Below are positions 1 through 7,072 of a stretch of DNA of 10,262 bases, one piece after another (position 1 is the stretch's first letter; each line of letters begins with the position of its first letter). The DNA is from Rhodospirillaceae bacterium. Its GTDB lineage: Bacteria > Pseudomonadota > Alphaproteobacteria > MPNO01 > UBA2964. The notes below the pieces were generated by a model, which saw only the letters and a list, made by a program, of their open reading frames with translations, did not search any database and was not told the origin of the DNA. The stretch spans positions 1 to 10,262 of the forward strand of contig PBOV01000121.1 of assembly GCA_002724505.1 (NCBI GenBank). Direction: 5' to 3'. Made by a program: the position numbers and the translations under genes.

Positions 1-479
1 CGCTTGCTCTGAGCGTGGTTAACGAAATAGGTCGTAAAGAAGCCTTGCAACACTATCCTAATCTGTTGGAGAGATATATTTTACCTCAACCCCGTGTAGC
101 TCTCGGACCATTACTTATTGATATAGCGACATCTTGTATAGATATTTCAGATGGTCTCTGTGCTGATTTAAATCAAATTTGTGAAGCATCTCAGGTTGGC
201 GCAGAAATCAAGCAAGCGGCAATCCCTCTGTCCTTAATTGCTAAAAAGTTGGTTAAAAATAATAAAAATAATTGGCAGTATGTTTTAGGTGGAGGAGACG
301 ACTACGAACTTCTTTTCACTGCCAATAAAAACAAGAGGAAAGTAATTAAAAAACTTGCGAACCAAATTGGGGTTCCCATAAGCCGATTGGGTTCAATAAA
401 AACGGCTGGGGGAGTTTTAGTCTTAAACAAAACAGGGGATTTGGTGCCAGTAGACGTTCAGGGATGGAAACATTTTTGA
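1..479 (+). CDS. thiL: Thiamine-monophosphate kinase, C-terminal half (5' end outside window)
   Basis: ThiL uses ATP to phosphorylate thiamine monophosphate to thiamine pyrophosphate, the last step of cofactor synthesis, in the cytosol. The frame is open to the left edge (first complete codon at base 3), so the GTG at 15 is not a start; about 159 residues are visible, roughly half of a normal ThiL. Family signs are the segment PQPRVALG, the D-I-S-D-G-L motif a little further on, and GGGDDYELLFT (around bases 289-321), characteristic of the C-terminal lobe of this PurM/ThiL superfamily. The stop is TGA at 477-479. In related alphaproteobacteria thiL closes a ribH-nusB-thiL cluster and hppA follows, which matches here. 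The stretch around bases 237-275 is rich in Lys and Asn codons and AT-rich. The identification is firm; the N-terminal ATP-binding half cannot be judged. Confidence 0.95.
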   Translation, partial: LALSVVNEIGRKEALQHYPNLLERYILPQPRVALGPLLIDIATSCIDISDGLCADLNQICEASQVGAEIKQAAIPLSLIAKKLVKNNKNNWQYVLGGGDDYELLFTANKNKRKVIKKLANQIGVPISRLGSIKTAGGVLVLNKTGDLVPVDVQGWKHF

Positions 480-489
480 TTTTTCTTTT

Positions 490-534
490 TAGGTTTAGGA
501 AGTTTCGATTCCTTCATCCTAGATCTTATTTTTT
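490..534 (+). terminator. Probable rho-independent terminator after thiL
   Basis: An inner stem AGGAA (497-501) pairs with TTCCT (509-513) around a 7-nt loop. It is enclosed by TAGG (490-493) pairing with CCTA (518-521). A T-rich run (526-534, TTATTTTTT) follows after four bases. It starts 11 bases past the thiL stop, the right place to end the thiL transcript. The stem is interrupted and not GC-rich, so it is only a moderate candidate. Confidence 0.4.
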
Positions 535-638
535 GAATGAAATGTTGGACGTAGTTTATTTTTGAGGTCTGATAGAATCCGTTTTTCTGAGCTTGTTTGC
601 CGCTAAATTTGAAAATCCTCTAAACCAGGAATTTTGTT

Positions 639-719
639 ATGATCGAGTGCGGTGTTGATTCGGCACTCCGATTCTGGCATGTTCCGCGCGATTTTTCGCG
701 TTTCCATATCCATAGATGA
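639..719 (+). CDS. Candidate 26-codon leader ORF upstream of hppA (unproven)
   Basis: ATG at 639 opens a frame of 26 codons ending at TGA 717-719. A Shine-Dalgarno-like AGGAA (627-631) sits seven bases before the ATG, better placed than for several real genes in this window. The predicted peptide begins MIECGVDSAL and is rich in Arg, His and Phe towards its end; it matches no family I know. It ends 54 bases before the hppA start and contains both hairpins of the leader. A chance ORF of this size is quite possible, so confidence is low. Confidence 0.15.
   Translation: MIECGVDSALRFWHVPRDFSRFHIHR
645..668 (+). repeat. Inverted repeat in hppA leader
   Basis: GAGTGC (645-650) pairs perfectly with GCACTC (663-668) around a 12-nt loop. 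No T-run follows, so it is not a terminator. It could be an operator or leader hairpin of hppA, or chance. Confidence 0.25.
686..701 (+). repeat. Small hairpin in hppA leader
   Basis: CGCGA (687-691) and TCGCG (696-700) form a five-pair stem closed by a TTTT loop, extendable by a G-T wobble (686/701). It lies 73 bases before the hppA start codon. The stem is GC-rich within AT-rich surroundings, but only three Ts follow, so termination is unlikely. Confidence 0.25.
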
Positions 720-773
720 GTTTTGGATTGGCGATGCTGTTTTTACGACCTGCAAAAATAAGGACCAAACTCC

Positions 774-2867
774 ATGTCAGTAGCATATTGGATTATACTT
801 CTTTGCGGCGCTTTAGCCGTTGTTTACGGCATTTATGCGATCCGTTCAGTGACCTCGGTCAGCGCCGGCAATGAAAGAATGCAAGAGATCGCTAGGGCGA
901 TTCAAGAAGGCGCTAACGCTTACTTAAACCGGCAGTATACAACAATTGCTATTGTTGGCGTCCTTATCGGTATTGTTCTCGGGCTCGGCCTCAACTGGTT
1001 TGTAGCTATTGGTTATTTTATTGGTGCTATTTTGTCAGGGTTAACCGGATATATCGGCATGAATGTCTCTGTTCGTGCAAACGTGCGTACGGCTGATGCC
1101 GCTCGAACAGGAGGATTAGCGCCGGCGCTTGACGTAGCGTTTAAGTCAGGAGCGGTGACAGGTATCCTAGTCATCGGTTTAGGCTTGTTAGGTGTAGCAG
1201 GTTACTTTTTTGTCCTTCGCGGCGTATTTGATGCAGGGACGGCTGAAGGTATGAGGCATATTCTTGAAGCGATGGTCGCCTTGGGTTTTGGTGCCTCTCT
1301 TATTTCAATCTTTGCTCGCCTTGGCGGTGGTATTTTTACCAAAGGTGCAGACGTTGGGGCTGATCTTGTAGGTAAAATTGAGGCTGGAATACCAGAAGAT
1401 GATCCGCGGAATGCCGCTGTAATTGCAGATAACGTTGGCGACAATGTCGGTGATTGTGCGGGGATGGCGGCTGATTTGTTCGAGACTTATGCCGTGACTA
1501 TGGTTGCGACTATGCTTTTAGCAGTGATCTATTTTTCGGGTTCTATGCAAGATCTTTTGATTACTTTGCCACTCCTGATCGGTGGGGTTTGCATCGTTGG
1601 TTCAATTATTGGGTTCTTTTTTGTTAGGCTGGGCAGTGGCAATAATATTATGGGGGCCTTGTATAAAGGACTTGTCGTATCGATGATTGCATCGGCGATA
1701 TTGATCGGTGCTGCGATACATTGGTTGTTTGGATCTTTGAGCGTAGAAATTTCCTCCCAAGTTACGTCAGGTCACTTGTTGCATTGTGCCCTTATCGGAC
1801 TTGCGGTTACCGGCCTCTTGGTTTGGATAACCGAATACTATACCGGGACAAATCACCGACCTGTTAAACAAGTCGCGAAAGCATCGGAGACTGGCCATGG
1901 TACTAATGTTATTCAAGGCCTCGCAATTTCGATGGAGGCAACTGCACTCCCGGTATTAGTAATCTGCGCGGGAATTATTGCTTCCTATTTTGCTGCCGAT
2001 CTTTACGGGATTGCTATCGCGGCAACTACAATGTTGGCTCTCGGTGGTGTTATTGTTGCCCTCGATGCCTACGGTCCGGTAACTGATAATGCAGGCGGTA
2101 TCGCAGAAATGGCAGAGTTGCCGGAAGAAGTCCGTAACTATACGGACGCTCTTGATGCGGTCGGTAATACAACTAAAGCCGTCACCAAGGGGTATGCAAT
2201 TGGTTCAGCTGCTTTAGCTGCTCTCGTCTTGTTTGCTGCTTATACCGCAGATATTGCACATTACTTTCCAAACTTGGCTGGTAAGATTAAATTTGAATTA
2301 CAAGATCCATACGTTGTTATTGGACTGTTTATTGGTGGCATGCTCCCCTACCTTTTTGGAGCGTTGGGAATGCAGGCGGTAGGTAGGGCAGCAGGATCTG
2401 TTGTTGTTGAGGTTAGGCGGCAATTTAAAGAGATCCCCGGGATTATGGAGGGAACCGCTAAGCCGGAATATGGCCGCGCCGTTGATTTACTCACAAAATC
2501 GGCAATTAAAGAGATGATCGTACCTTCTTTGCTACCTGTACTTGCGCCCATCGTGGTCTTTTTTGTCTTTCGGGTAATAGGCGGATTAGAAGCGGCGTTG
2601 ACTACTTTGGGAGCCTTGCTCCTTGGAACAATTGTTACGGGTATTTTTGTGGCAATTTCCATGACTTCCGGTGGCGGAGCTTGGGATAATGCGAAAAAAC
2701 TTATAGAAGATGGGCACCATGGAGGTAAGGGTTCAGATGCACATCATGCAGCTGTGACGGGGGATACTGTAGGTGATCCCTACAAGGATACGGCAGGTCC
2801 TGCCATTAATCCAATGATCAAAATTATTAACATTGTTGCTATTCTTCTTTTGGCAATGATCGCTTAA
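774..2867 (+). CDS. hppA: Membrane-bound proton-translocating pyrophosphatase, K+-independent type
   Basis: The 697-residue inner-membrane protein hydrolyses pyrophosphate and couples this to proton pumping, recycling PPi from biosynthesis into proton-motive force. It is full length for the family, with about 16 hydrophobic segments. The pyrophosphate/Mg site is visible as [11 protein letters not shown] (193-203) and the acidic [18 protein letters not shown] (222-239), with further acidic motifs [16 protein letters not shown] (431-446) and the C-terminal [18 protein letters not shown]. The [10 protein letters not shown] segment carries Lys468 and Thr471, where K+-dependent enzymes have Ala and usually Gly; by established family rules this makes it a K+-independent H+ pump. 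ATG at 774 has AAGGA (760-764) nine bases upstream. It stands alone between the thiL terminator and its own strong terminator, so it is probably monocistronic. Confidence 0.97.
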   Translation: MSVAYWIILLCGALAVVYGIYAIRSVTSVSAGNERMQEIARAIQEGANAYLNRQYTTIAIVGVLIGIVLGLGLNWFVAIGYFIGAILSGLTGYIGMNVSVRANVRTADAARTGGLAPALDVAFKSGAVTGILVIGLGLLGVAGYFFVLRGVFDAGTAEGMRHILEAMVALGFGASLISIFARLGGGIFTKGADVGADLVGKIEAGIPEDDPRNAAVIADNVGDNVGDCAGMAADLFETYAVTMVATMLLAVIYFSGSMQDLLITLPLLIGGVCIVGSIIGFFFVRLGSGNNIMGALYKGLVVSMIASAILIGAAIHWLFGSLSVEISSQVTSGHLLHCALIGLAVTGLLVWITEYYTGTNHRPVKQVAKASETGHGTNVIQGLAISMEATALPVLVICAGIIASYFAADLYGIAIAATTMLALGGVIVALDAYGPVTDNAGGIAEMAELPEEVRNYTDALDAVGNTTKAVTKGYAIGSAALAALVLFAAYTADIAHYFPNLAGKIKFELQDPYVVIGLFIGGMLPYLFGALGMQAVGRAAGSVVVEVRRQFKEIPGIMEGTAKPEYGRAVDLLTKSAIKEMIVPSLLPVLAPIVVFFVFRVIGGLEAALTTLGALLLGTIVTGIFVAISMTSGGGAWDNAKKLIEDGHHGGKGSDAHHAAVTGDTVGDPYKDTAGPAINPMIKIINIVAILLLAMIA

Positions 2868-2882
2868 CAATTTCAAATTTTG

Positions 2883-2915
2883 AAAAGGCCGCGGCAGTAT
2901 TGCGGCGGCTTTTTC
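2883..2915. terminator. Strong bidirectional rho-independent terminator between hppA and bamE
   Basis: GCCGC (2888-2892) pairs with GCGGC (2905-2909). After one G-G mismatch (2893/2904), GCA (2894-2896) pairs with TGC (2901-2903) around a GTAT loop. TTTTT (2910-2914) follows on the plus strand. AAAA (2883-2886) on the other side gives a short T-run for the minus strand. It lies 16 bases after the hppA stop and 19 bases beyond the bamE stop, so it can end both convergent transcripts; it is better built for hppA. Confidence 0.9.
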
Positions 2916-2933
2916 TAAAAATCCGTTAAACTC

Positions 2934-3392
2934 TTATTCATTTCCAGTGGAATTTGAGTATTTTCCGACGTTTCCTATCACTTGTTGAATGAAGGTTAGC
3001 TCTTTGCCTTTTGTGGGTGTTTCACGTTCGACGAGTGGAATTTCTTTTTGTTTTGTGGTGTCAAGGTCGTATATTTTTTGAACTACTCCATTTGCATCAA
3101 ACTTGACAGTCAGAATCTTTCTTTTCATTAATTTTGGTTTAAAGAAGGCGGAAGATTCAATCCTACTGCTAATGTAGTACCATACCTCATTATCAAAAGT
3201 GGTAATTGTAGAAGGGGTTCCCAGACGCTTTTTCACATCTTGGCGTTTGTGAACTCCTGGTTTTATCGATATTACAAGCTTTGGGTTAGGTGAATTACCG
3301 CTTGAATCTACTTGTGATTCGCATCCAGTCAACATGAGAAAGGCAGCGAAGCTAGCAAATAACCAAGAGATACTATTTGTTGTAATCTTCAT
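2934..3392 (-). CDS. bamE: Outer membrane protein assembly factor BamE (SmpA/OmlA-family lipoprotein)
   Basis: BamE is a periplasm-facing lipoprotein of the BAM complex, which folds beta-barrel proteins into the outer membrane. The 152-residue product starts with a signal peptide whose hydrophobic core (about 9-21) ends in the lipobox LTGC, with Cys24 as the lipidated residue. A low-complexity linker follows. The SmpA/OmlA domain (about 43-110) contains the SIKPGVHKRQDVKKRLGTPS segment and the W-Y-Y strand after it. The C-terminal FIQQVIGNVGKY is a tail I associate with alphaproteobacterial members. ATG at 3392-3390 has no clear Shine-Dalgarno; the only purine-rich bits upstream are weak. The gene is convergent with hppA and divergent from the bc1 chaperone, sharing a 116-bp promoter region with it, an arrangement common in this class. 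Confidence 0.9.
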   Translation of the reverse strand: MKITTNSISWLFASFAAFLMLTGCESQVDSSGNSPNPKLVISIKPGVHKRQDVKKRLGTPSTITTFDNEVWYYISSRIESSAFFKPKLMKRKILTVKFDANGVVQKIYDLDTTKQKEIPLVERETPTKGKELTFIQQVIGNVGKYSNSTGNE

Positions 3393-3457
3393 TTAGTTGA
3401 CCGTCATAATCAATTTCTGGCAATACGTATAGTCTCTTGATAGAGGCAAGAAAATAG

Positions 3458-3471
3458 TCTTTCTGGAAAGA
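3458..3471. repeat. Inverted repeat in the bamE / bc1-chaperone divergent region
   Basis: TCTTTC (3458-3463) and GAAAGA (3466-3471) form a perfect six-base inverted repeat around TG. It lies 37 bases before the chaperone start and 65 bases before the bamE start. A dyad here could be an operator acting on either gene, but I recognise no regulator consensus and cannot place a good promoter beside it. Confidence 0.25.
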
Positions 3472-3508
3472 TAAAACTTTCTAATTAGTAAACTGGAGAA
3501 GTAATTTA

Positions 3509-4051
3509 ATGGTGATTTTTAGCAGTAATAGGTCAGAAAACCATGCCCAAGCGTTATATGCGGCAGCTATAAATCAAGCTCGTCAGGAATTCCTATTTAA
3601 GGATTTTGGGGTTCAAGACACTATCGACGGGCGCTTTGATATGATTTCTCTCCACATATTTCTCATTTTACGCCGTCTTAAAGAGGAGACTGATAGGACG
3701 GCAGAACTGGCCCAAAGCCTATTTGATACGATGTTTGGTGATATGGATCGGTCTTTACGCGAAATGGGGGCTGGCGACCTTGGGGTGGGTCGTAGGGTTA
3801 AGGTGATGGCTACCGCGTTTTACGGGAGGTTGGCGGCTTATGAAAAAGCTATGGCCAATAATGATACCGATGCCCTTGCGAAAGCAATTCTACGAAATAT
3901 CTTCCGAGAAGAAGGGTCAAAGAAGGAAAATGCAAAAAGAATTGCTAATTATACTAATTGGATCGCGGACGCATTATCGACATTTCCCATTAATGATTTA
4001 CTAGAGGGGCATCTGATTTTTCCAGCTATGATATCCTTAGAAAATTTTTAA
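3509..4051 (+). CDS. Ubiquinol-cytochrome c chaperone family protein (CBP3-type)
   Basis: The 180-residue protein resembles the CBP3 family. The mitochondrial member helps cytochrome b synthesis and assembly of the cytochrome bc1 complex; the bacterial role is inferred by homology. Recognisable parts are the N-terminal helical segment with A-L-Y-A-A-A-I-N-Q-A-R (about 16-26), then the DTIDGRFDMISLHIFLILRR region (about 37-56) and DTMFGDMDRSLREMGAGDLG (about 73-92), both strongly conserved in this family. VGRRVKVMATAFYGRLAAY follows. There is no signal peptide, so it acts from the cytoplasmic side. ATG at 3509 has GGAG (3495-3498) ten bases upstream. The next gene, DUF177, starts 16 bases after the stop, so they are probably co-transcribed. 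This pairing is usual in alphaproteobacteria. Confidence 0.88.
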   Translation: MVIFSSNRSENHAQALYAAAINQARQEFLFKDFGVQDTIDGRFDMISLHIFLILRRLKEETDRTAELAQSLFDTMFGDMDRSLREMGAGDLGVGRRVKVMATAFYGRLAAYEKAMANNDTDALAKAILRNIFREEGSKKENAKRIANYTNWIADALSTFPINDLLEGHLIFPAMISLENF

Positions 4052-4067
4052 AAACAGTTTAAGAGCT

Positions 4068-4595
4068 ATGGCCAAGGAACTAGAACCTGAATTTACATTT
4101 ATCTTGCATCCCTCGGAGTTAGAGGATGTAGAAACAAAATACGAGTTAACAGCCGAATCAGATGAGCGTTCAGCACTTTCTAAAAGATTTGGACTAACGG
4201 CTATTGAGTCTTTTAATTTAATTTTTAAGATTAAGCCCCTGAGAAGAGAAAATGCTATTCGCCTTCGTGGGAAATTATATGCATCTGTTGTTCAAAATTG
4301 TATCGTGAGCCTCATTCCTATTAAAAATACAATCCAAGAGGAATTCGAGATTGTTTTTCGTGAAGAAAATCATATAGATAGGGCGGTATGTGAAGATGTT
4401 GATGATTTTGAACCTTTTTTCGAAGATACTATCGATTTAGGAGAGATAGGCGCTAGCGAACTTGCATTGGCGATTGATCAATATCCACGAGCACCGGGAA
4501 TTTCTGACGATGTAATGAAGCCTTATCTGCGTAAACAAGATGATCTTAAGAGCAAACCTTTTGGGGGACTAGCCGCCCTAAAACGAAAGAAGTAA
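4068..4595 (+). CDS. DUF177 / YceD family protein
   Basis: The 175-residue cytosolic protein belongs to DUF177 (YceD). Members sit next to rpmF across bacteria and have been linked to 23S rRNA accumulation, so a role in large-subunit rRNA metabolism is likely but not proven. Family signs are the segment RLRGKLYASVVQNCIVSL (65-82, with the typical Cys78), the acidic stretch, and DTIDLGEIGASELALAIDQY (120-139), followed by P-R-x-P-G. The basic C-terminus KPFGGLAALKRKK is also typical. It starts 16 bases after the bc1 chaperone; the AAGAG before the ATG is only two bases away and therefore poor, suggesting translation depends partly on the upstream gene. rpmF follows after 120 bases. Confidence 0.88.
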   Translation: MAKELEPEFTFILHPSELEDVETKYELTAESDERSALSKRFGLTAIESFNLIFKIKPLRRENAIRLRGKLYASVVQNCIVSLIPIKNTIQEEFEIVFREENHIDRAVCEDVDDFEPFFEDTIDLGEIGASELALAIDQYPRAPGISDDVMKPYLRKQDDLKSKPFGGLAALKRKK

Positions 4596-4605
4596 GCTAG
4601 AAAAA

Positions 4606-4625
4606 CTTTTTATTTTAATAAAAGG
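4606..4625 (+). repeat. AT-rich hairpin after DUF177
   Basis: TTTTAT (4608-4613) pairs with ATAAAA (4618-4623) around TTTA, extended by T4607-G4624 and C4606-G4625. It begins 10 bases after the DUF177 stop. It is weak (nearly all A-T) and no T-run follows; it may slow polymerase or protect a 3' end, or be chance in AT-rich spacer. Confidence 0.2.
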
Positions 4626-4646
4626 ATAAAATAGCGATGATGTCGC

Positions 4647-4675
4647 TTGCCGTATCGATAGAATTTAGGTATGAA
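4647..4675 (+). promoter_or_regulatory. Candidate sigma-70-type promoter for rpmF-plsX-fabH
   Basis: TTGCCG (4647-4652) and TATGAA (4670-4675) are separated by 17 bases, each matching four of six consensus positions. Transcription would begin near 4682, giving a leader of about 34 bases before the rpmF ATG at 4716. The -10 element overlaps the in-frame ATG at 4671, which therefore would not be in the transcript. A small stem AGCGA/TCGCT (4633-4637/4643-4647) abuts the -35 element. Confidence 0.35.
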
Positions 4676-4702
4676 GCCTGCCGTCTTGCTAAGATCCGGA
4701 CT

Positions 4703-4707
4703 GGAAA
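4703..4707 (+). promoter_or_regulatory. Ribosome binding site deciding the rpmF start
   Basis: GGAAA lies eight bases before ATG 4716 and supports this start over the in-frame ATG at 4671, which has no comparable purine run at proper distance. Confidence 0.5.
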
Positions 4708-4715
4708 TATTAATT

Positions 4716-4898
4716 ATGGCTGTACCCAAGAAAAAAACTTCGAAATCGCGTCGCAATATGCGCCGGTCTCACCACGCGCTGGCTGGGGGTGGGTATGTTG
4801 AATGTCCTAATTGTGGTGAACTTAAACGGCCACATCATGTCTGTGGGTCCTGCGGGTATTACCGCGAACGTGAAGTTGTTGAAGCGGCTAGCGCCTGA
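4716..4898 (+). CDS. rpmF: 50S ribosomal protein L32
   Basis: L32 is a small zinc-ribbon protein of the large ribosomal subunit. From ATG at 4716 it has 60 residues, the family's usual size, and begins [20 protein letters not shown], the textbook L32 N-terminus. The zinc-binding form is intact: Cys30 and Cys33, then Cys43 and Cys46. An in-frame ATG at 4671 would add 15 unrelated residues and is rejected because it overlaps the candidate -10 box. The 4716 start has GGAAA (4703-4707) at eight bases. plsX follows after 42 bases, the classical rpmF-plsX-fab arrangement. Confidence 0.96.
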   Translation: MAVPKKKTSKSRRNMRRSHHALAGGGYVECPNCGELKRPHHVCGSCGYYREREVVEAASA

Positions 4899-4940
4899 GC
4901 CGACAGTAATTTTTAAAACAATTAAACGGTAATCGAATTG

Positions 4941-5981
4941 ATGCCGCGTCCGACGATCGCACTAGATGCAATGGGGGGAGATGCTGCGCCAAATATAGTT
5001 GTCGAAGGCGCTGCTTTGGCGCGGGTCCGATTTCCTGATGTCAAATTTATAATGTTTGGCGATAAGAGAAAGATATCGCCCCTTATAGATAAACATGATA
5101 ATCTTAAACGTTCAGTTAGTATCTATCACACAGATGATGCGGTAAGTTCTGAAGAACGGCCGGCCGTTGCACTGCGGCAAGGTCGAAACTCGAGTATGCA
5201 GCTGGCAATAAACGCTGTGAATTCCGGCGAAGCCGCGGGTATTGTTTCGGCGGGTAATACCGGTGCATTAATGGCCATGGCCAAAGTCTCCTTAAAGATG
5301 TTGCCAGGAATTGATCGTCCTGCAATTGCAGCTCCATGTCCCACGAAAGTAGGCGAAAGTGTTTTGTTAGATTTGGGCGCTAATGTGGAAGGTGACGCTG
5401 AGAATCTCGTTCAATTCGGTATGTTAGGTGCAGCTTTTGCGCGGACGGTTTTTGGTATCGAGCAGCCAACCGTTGGATTACTAAACGTTGGGGCGGAAGA
5501 GGTTAAAGGTCACGATGCTGTTCGTCAGGCCGCTGCGATCTTTCGCGAGCGTAAATTACCTTTTACCTTTCACGGATTTGTCGAAGGTGATGATATCGGG
5601 GCCGGTAGCGTTGACGTGTTTGTGGTTGATGGCTTTACTGGCAACATAACGTTAAAAACCCTTGAGGGAACTGTACGCCTCTATTCGGAATATTTGCAGC
5701 AAACCTTTAGAAGCTCATTAATGTCAAAGTTTGCTTATTTTTTAGCGCGAGGGGCATTCGCTAAAATGAAGGCACGAATTGACCCGCGGCGATACAACGG
5801 GGCGACCTTTCTTGGTTTAAACGGTGTCGTTGTAAAAAGCCACGGCGGCACGGATTCGTTTGGCTTTGCAAATGCAATTGGTGTTGCTGTGGATATGGCT
5901 ACGAATGATATAAATGACTTCATAGTACGCGAGTTAGCAGAGTACGGTGAACAGGATGTGCCGCAGGCGCGGATTGTATGA
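4941..5981 (+). CDS. plsX: Phosphate acyltransferase PlsX
   Basis: PlsX converts acyl-ACP and phosphate into acyl-phosphate, the acyl donor for PlsY in phosphatidic acid synthesis; it is a peripheral membrane enzyme. The 346-residue product is of normal length. It opens with the signature ALDAMGGD (7-14). [10 protein letters not shown] (103-112), [13 protein letters not shown] and [16 protein letters not shown] follow. A TTG at 4938 directly before the ATG is a possible alternative but adds only one residue; the ATG is preferred. The upstream Shine-Dalgarno is weak. The stop overlaps the fabH start as ATGA (5978-5981), indicating translational coupling of phospholipid and fatty-acid initiation genes, an association found widely in bacteria. 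Confidence 0.97.
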   Translation: MPRPTIALDAMGGDAAPNIVVEGAALARVRFPDVKFIMFGDKRKISPLIDKHDNLKRSVSIYHTDDAVSSEERPAVALRQGRNSSMQLAINAVNSGEAAGIVSAGNTGALMAMAKVSLKMLPGIDRPAIAAPCPTKVGESVLLDLGANVEGDAENLVQFGMLGAAFARTVFGIEQPTVGLLNVGAEEVKGHDAVRQAAAIFRERKLPFTFHGFVEGDDIGAGSVDVFVVDGFTGNITLKTLEGTVRLYSEYLQQTFRSSLMSKFAYFLARGAFAKMKARIDPRRYNGATFLGLNGVVVKSHGGTDSFGFANAIGVAVDMATNDINDFIVRELAEYGEQDVPQARIV

Positions 5982-6952
5982 CCAGACAGTCTGTTGTCAT
6001 CGGATGTGGGAGTTATCTACCTGATCGTATAGTCACAAATGAAGAATTGGCGCGTAGTGTTGATACTTCCGATGACTGGATTAGAAAGCGCACAGGGATC
6101 CGTGAGCGGCGTATCGCAGCAGATGACCAAAAAACTTCTGATTTAGCAGTTAATGCAGCCAAGGAGGCGCTGAGAGCGGCTGGTATTGGACCTGACAATA
6201 TTGATTTAATTGTCTTGGCGACCACAACCCCAGATGAAACATTTCCCGCAACAGCAACGCGTGTTCAGGCCGCTTTAGGGATGACTAAAGGTGCAGCATT
6301 TGACGTGCAAGCGGTTTGTACTGGCTTTATATACGCTTTAAACGTAGCTGATAATTTTATTAGGTTAGGCCAGGCTAACACGGTTTTGGTGATTGGCGCA
6401 GAAACCTTTTCACGCATACTTGACTGGGAAGATAGGACAACTTGCGTTTTGTTTGGTGATGGAGCTGGCGCGGTCGTCTTGCAGTCTTTGGAACAAGAGA
6501 ACGAACGAGAGATGCGCGGGATTTTAAGCAACCATCTTCATTCGGATGGTCGTTATAAAGACTGTCTTTATGTAGATGGCGGGCCTTCATCCTCTAAATT
6601 TGTGGGAAAGCTTCGCATGAAAGGATCGGAAGTTTTTCGTCATGCGGTCACCAATATGGTGTCAGTTTTGGAGGAAGCGCTTAAATGCAACAATTTATCC
6701 GCCAAAGATATCGATTGGCTTGTTCCCCATCAGGCGAATAAACGTATCCTAGATAGGACTGCACAAAAGCTTAAATTATCGCCTGATAAAGTTGTTGTCA
6801 CAGTCGATCGTCATGCTAATACGTCTGCGGCATCCATTCCCCTTGCGCTATCGGAGGCATCAATGGATGGACGTATTCAGAAAGGAGATATCGTTGTAAC
6901 CGACGCAATGGGTAGCGGATTTACCTGGGGCGCGAGTTTGATTCGTTGGTAG
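5978..6952 (+). CDS. fabH: 3-oxoacyl-[acyl-carrier-protein] synthase III (KAS III)
   Basis: FabH condenses acetyl-CoA with malonyl-ACP to start fatty-acid elongation in the cytosol. The 324-residue product has the complete Cys-His-Asn triad: Cys114 in VQAVCTGF, His251 in VPHQANKRI and Asn281 in HANTSAAS. The [14 protein letters not shown] segment near residue 32 and the C-terminal [16 protein letters not shown] are characteristic of true FabH rather than of other thiolase-fold synthases. Its ATG lies within the last codons of plsX (four-base overlap), so translation is probably coupled. The stop at 6952 is followed by 120 bases containing inverted repeats before ihfA. Confidence 0.97.
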   Translation: MTRQSVVIGCGSYLPDRIVTNEELARSVDTSDDWIRKRTGIRERRIAADDQKTSDLAVNAAKEALRAAGIGPDNIDLIVLATTTPDETFPATATRVQAALGMTKGAAFDVQAVCTGFIYALNVADNFIRLGQANTVLVIGAETFSRILDWEDRTTCVLFGDGAGAVVLQSLEQENEREMRGILSNHLHSDGRYKDCLYVDGGPSSSKFVGKLRMKGSEVFRHAVTNMVSVLEEALKCNNLSAKDIDWLVPHQANKRILDRTAQKLKLSPDKVVVTVDRHANTSAASIPLALSEASMDGRIQKGDIVVTDAMGSGFTWGASLIRW

Positions 6953-6964
6953 ATGTTTGGGCGC

Positions 6965-6999
6965 TAGGAGTGCTTCATGGTTTAAACCTCAACTCCCTA
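6965..6999 (+). repeat. Stem-loop with internal perfect palindrome between fabH and ihfA
   Basis: TAGGAGT (6965-6971) pairs with ACTCC-C-TA (6992-6999) with one bulged C. Inside lies the perfect 10-bp palindrome GGTTTAAACC (6979-6988). No T-run follows, so it is not a standard terminator. It begins 13 bases after the fabH stop and could mark an RNA-processing point or an operator ahead of ihfA. Confidence 0.35.
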
Positions 7000-7010
7000 C
7001 GATATGTTAT

Positions 7011-7030
7011 TGATATTGACTGTAATATCA
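7011..7030. repeat. Seven-base inverted repeat upstream of ihfA
   Basis: TGATATT (7011-7017) and AATATCA (7024-7030) form a perfect dyad around GACTGT, centred about 53 bases before the ihfA ATG. A -35-like TTGACT (7016-7021) lies inside it, but the matching -10 region (TACCGT at 7039-7044) is poor. An operator over an ihfA promoter is an inference. The dyad does not fit the IHF binding consensus. Confidence 0.35.
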
Positions 7031-7062
7031 GCTTTGGATACCGTCAAAACGCGGGAGATATT

Positions 7063-7070
7063 GGGGGTGA
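7063..7070 (+). promoter_or_regulatory. Ribosome binding site deciding the ihfA start
   Basis: The G-rich GGGGGTGA ends two bases before ATG 7073, with its GGGGG core (7063-7067) five bases away. It supports 7073 over the in-frame ATG at 7004, whose 23 extra residues are not part of the family. Confidence 0.5.
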
Positions 7071-7072
7071 TT

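Larger units (their letters stand above)
480..773. other. Intergenic region between thiL and hppA
   Basis: These 294 bases hold the probable thiL terminator on the left. On the right are a 26-codon ORF and two small hairpins upstream of hppA, listed separately. No tRNA, riboswitch class or clear sigma-70 promoter is recognisable. The best -10-like hexamers (TAGAAT at 573-578, TATGAT at 638-643, TCTAAA at 619-624) lack a good -35 at proper spacing. The hppA promoter should lie here because the terminator separates it from thiL. Confidence 0.6.

Noticed and set aside
499..515. T-arm-like segment (GTTTCGATTCC) suggesting a tRNA end
   Set aside because: The stem has a T-C mismatch next to the loop, and the 60 bases before it show no D-arm, anticodon arm or acceptor partner. 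The region is better explained as a terminator hairpin.
597..624. TTGCCG...TCTAAA as an hppA promoter
   Set aside because: The -10 matches four of six bases at a 16-base spacing, and transcription from it would start at or after the AGGAA of the short ORF. Support is too weak.
1202..1444. Antisense open frame inside hppA
   Set aside because: It is a shadow of the strongly coding plus strand, with low-complexity Ser/Pro/Ala content and no family resemblance. The same applies to the other antisense frames inside hppA, plsX, fabH and the permease.
4671..4715. Fifteen-residue N-terminal extension of L32
   Set aside because: Not part of the L32 family, and it overlaps a candidate -10 box; ATG 4716 has the standard N-terminus and a ribosome binding site.
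7004..7072. N-terminal extension of IHF-alpha from ATG 7004
   Set aside because: The 23 residues are unlike the family, and ATG 7073 has a strong G-rich ribosome binding site.
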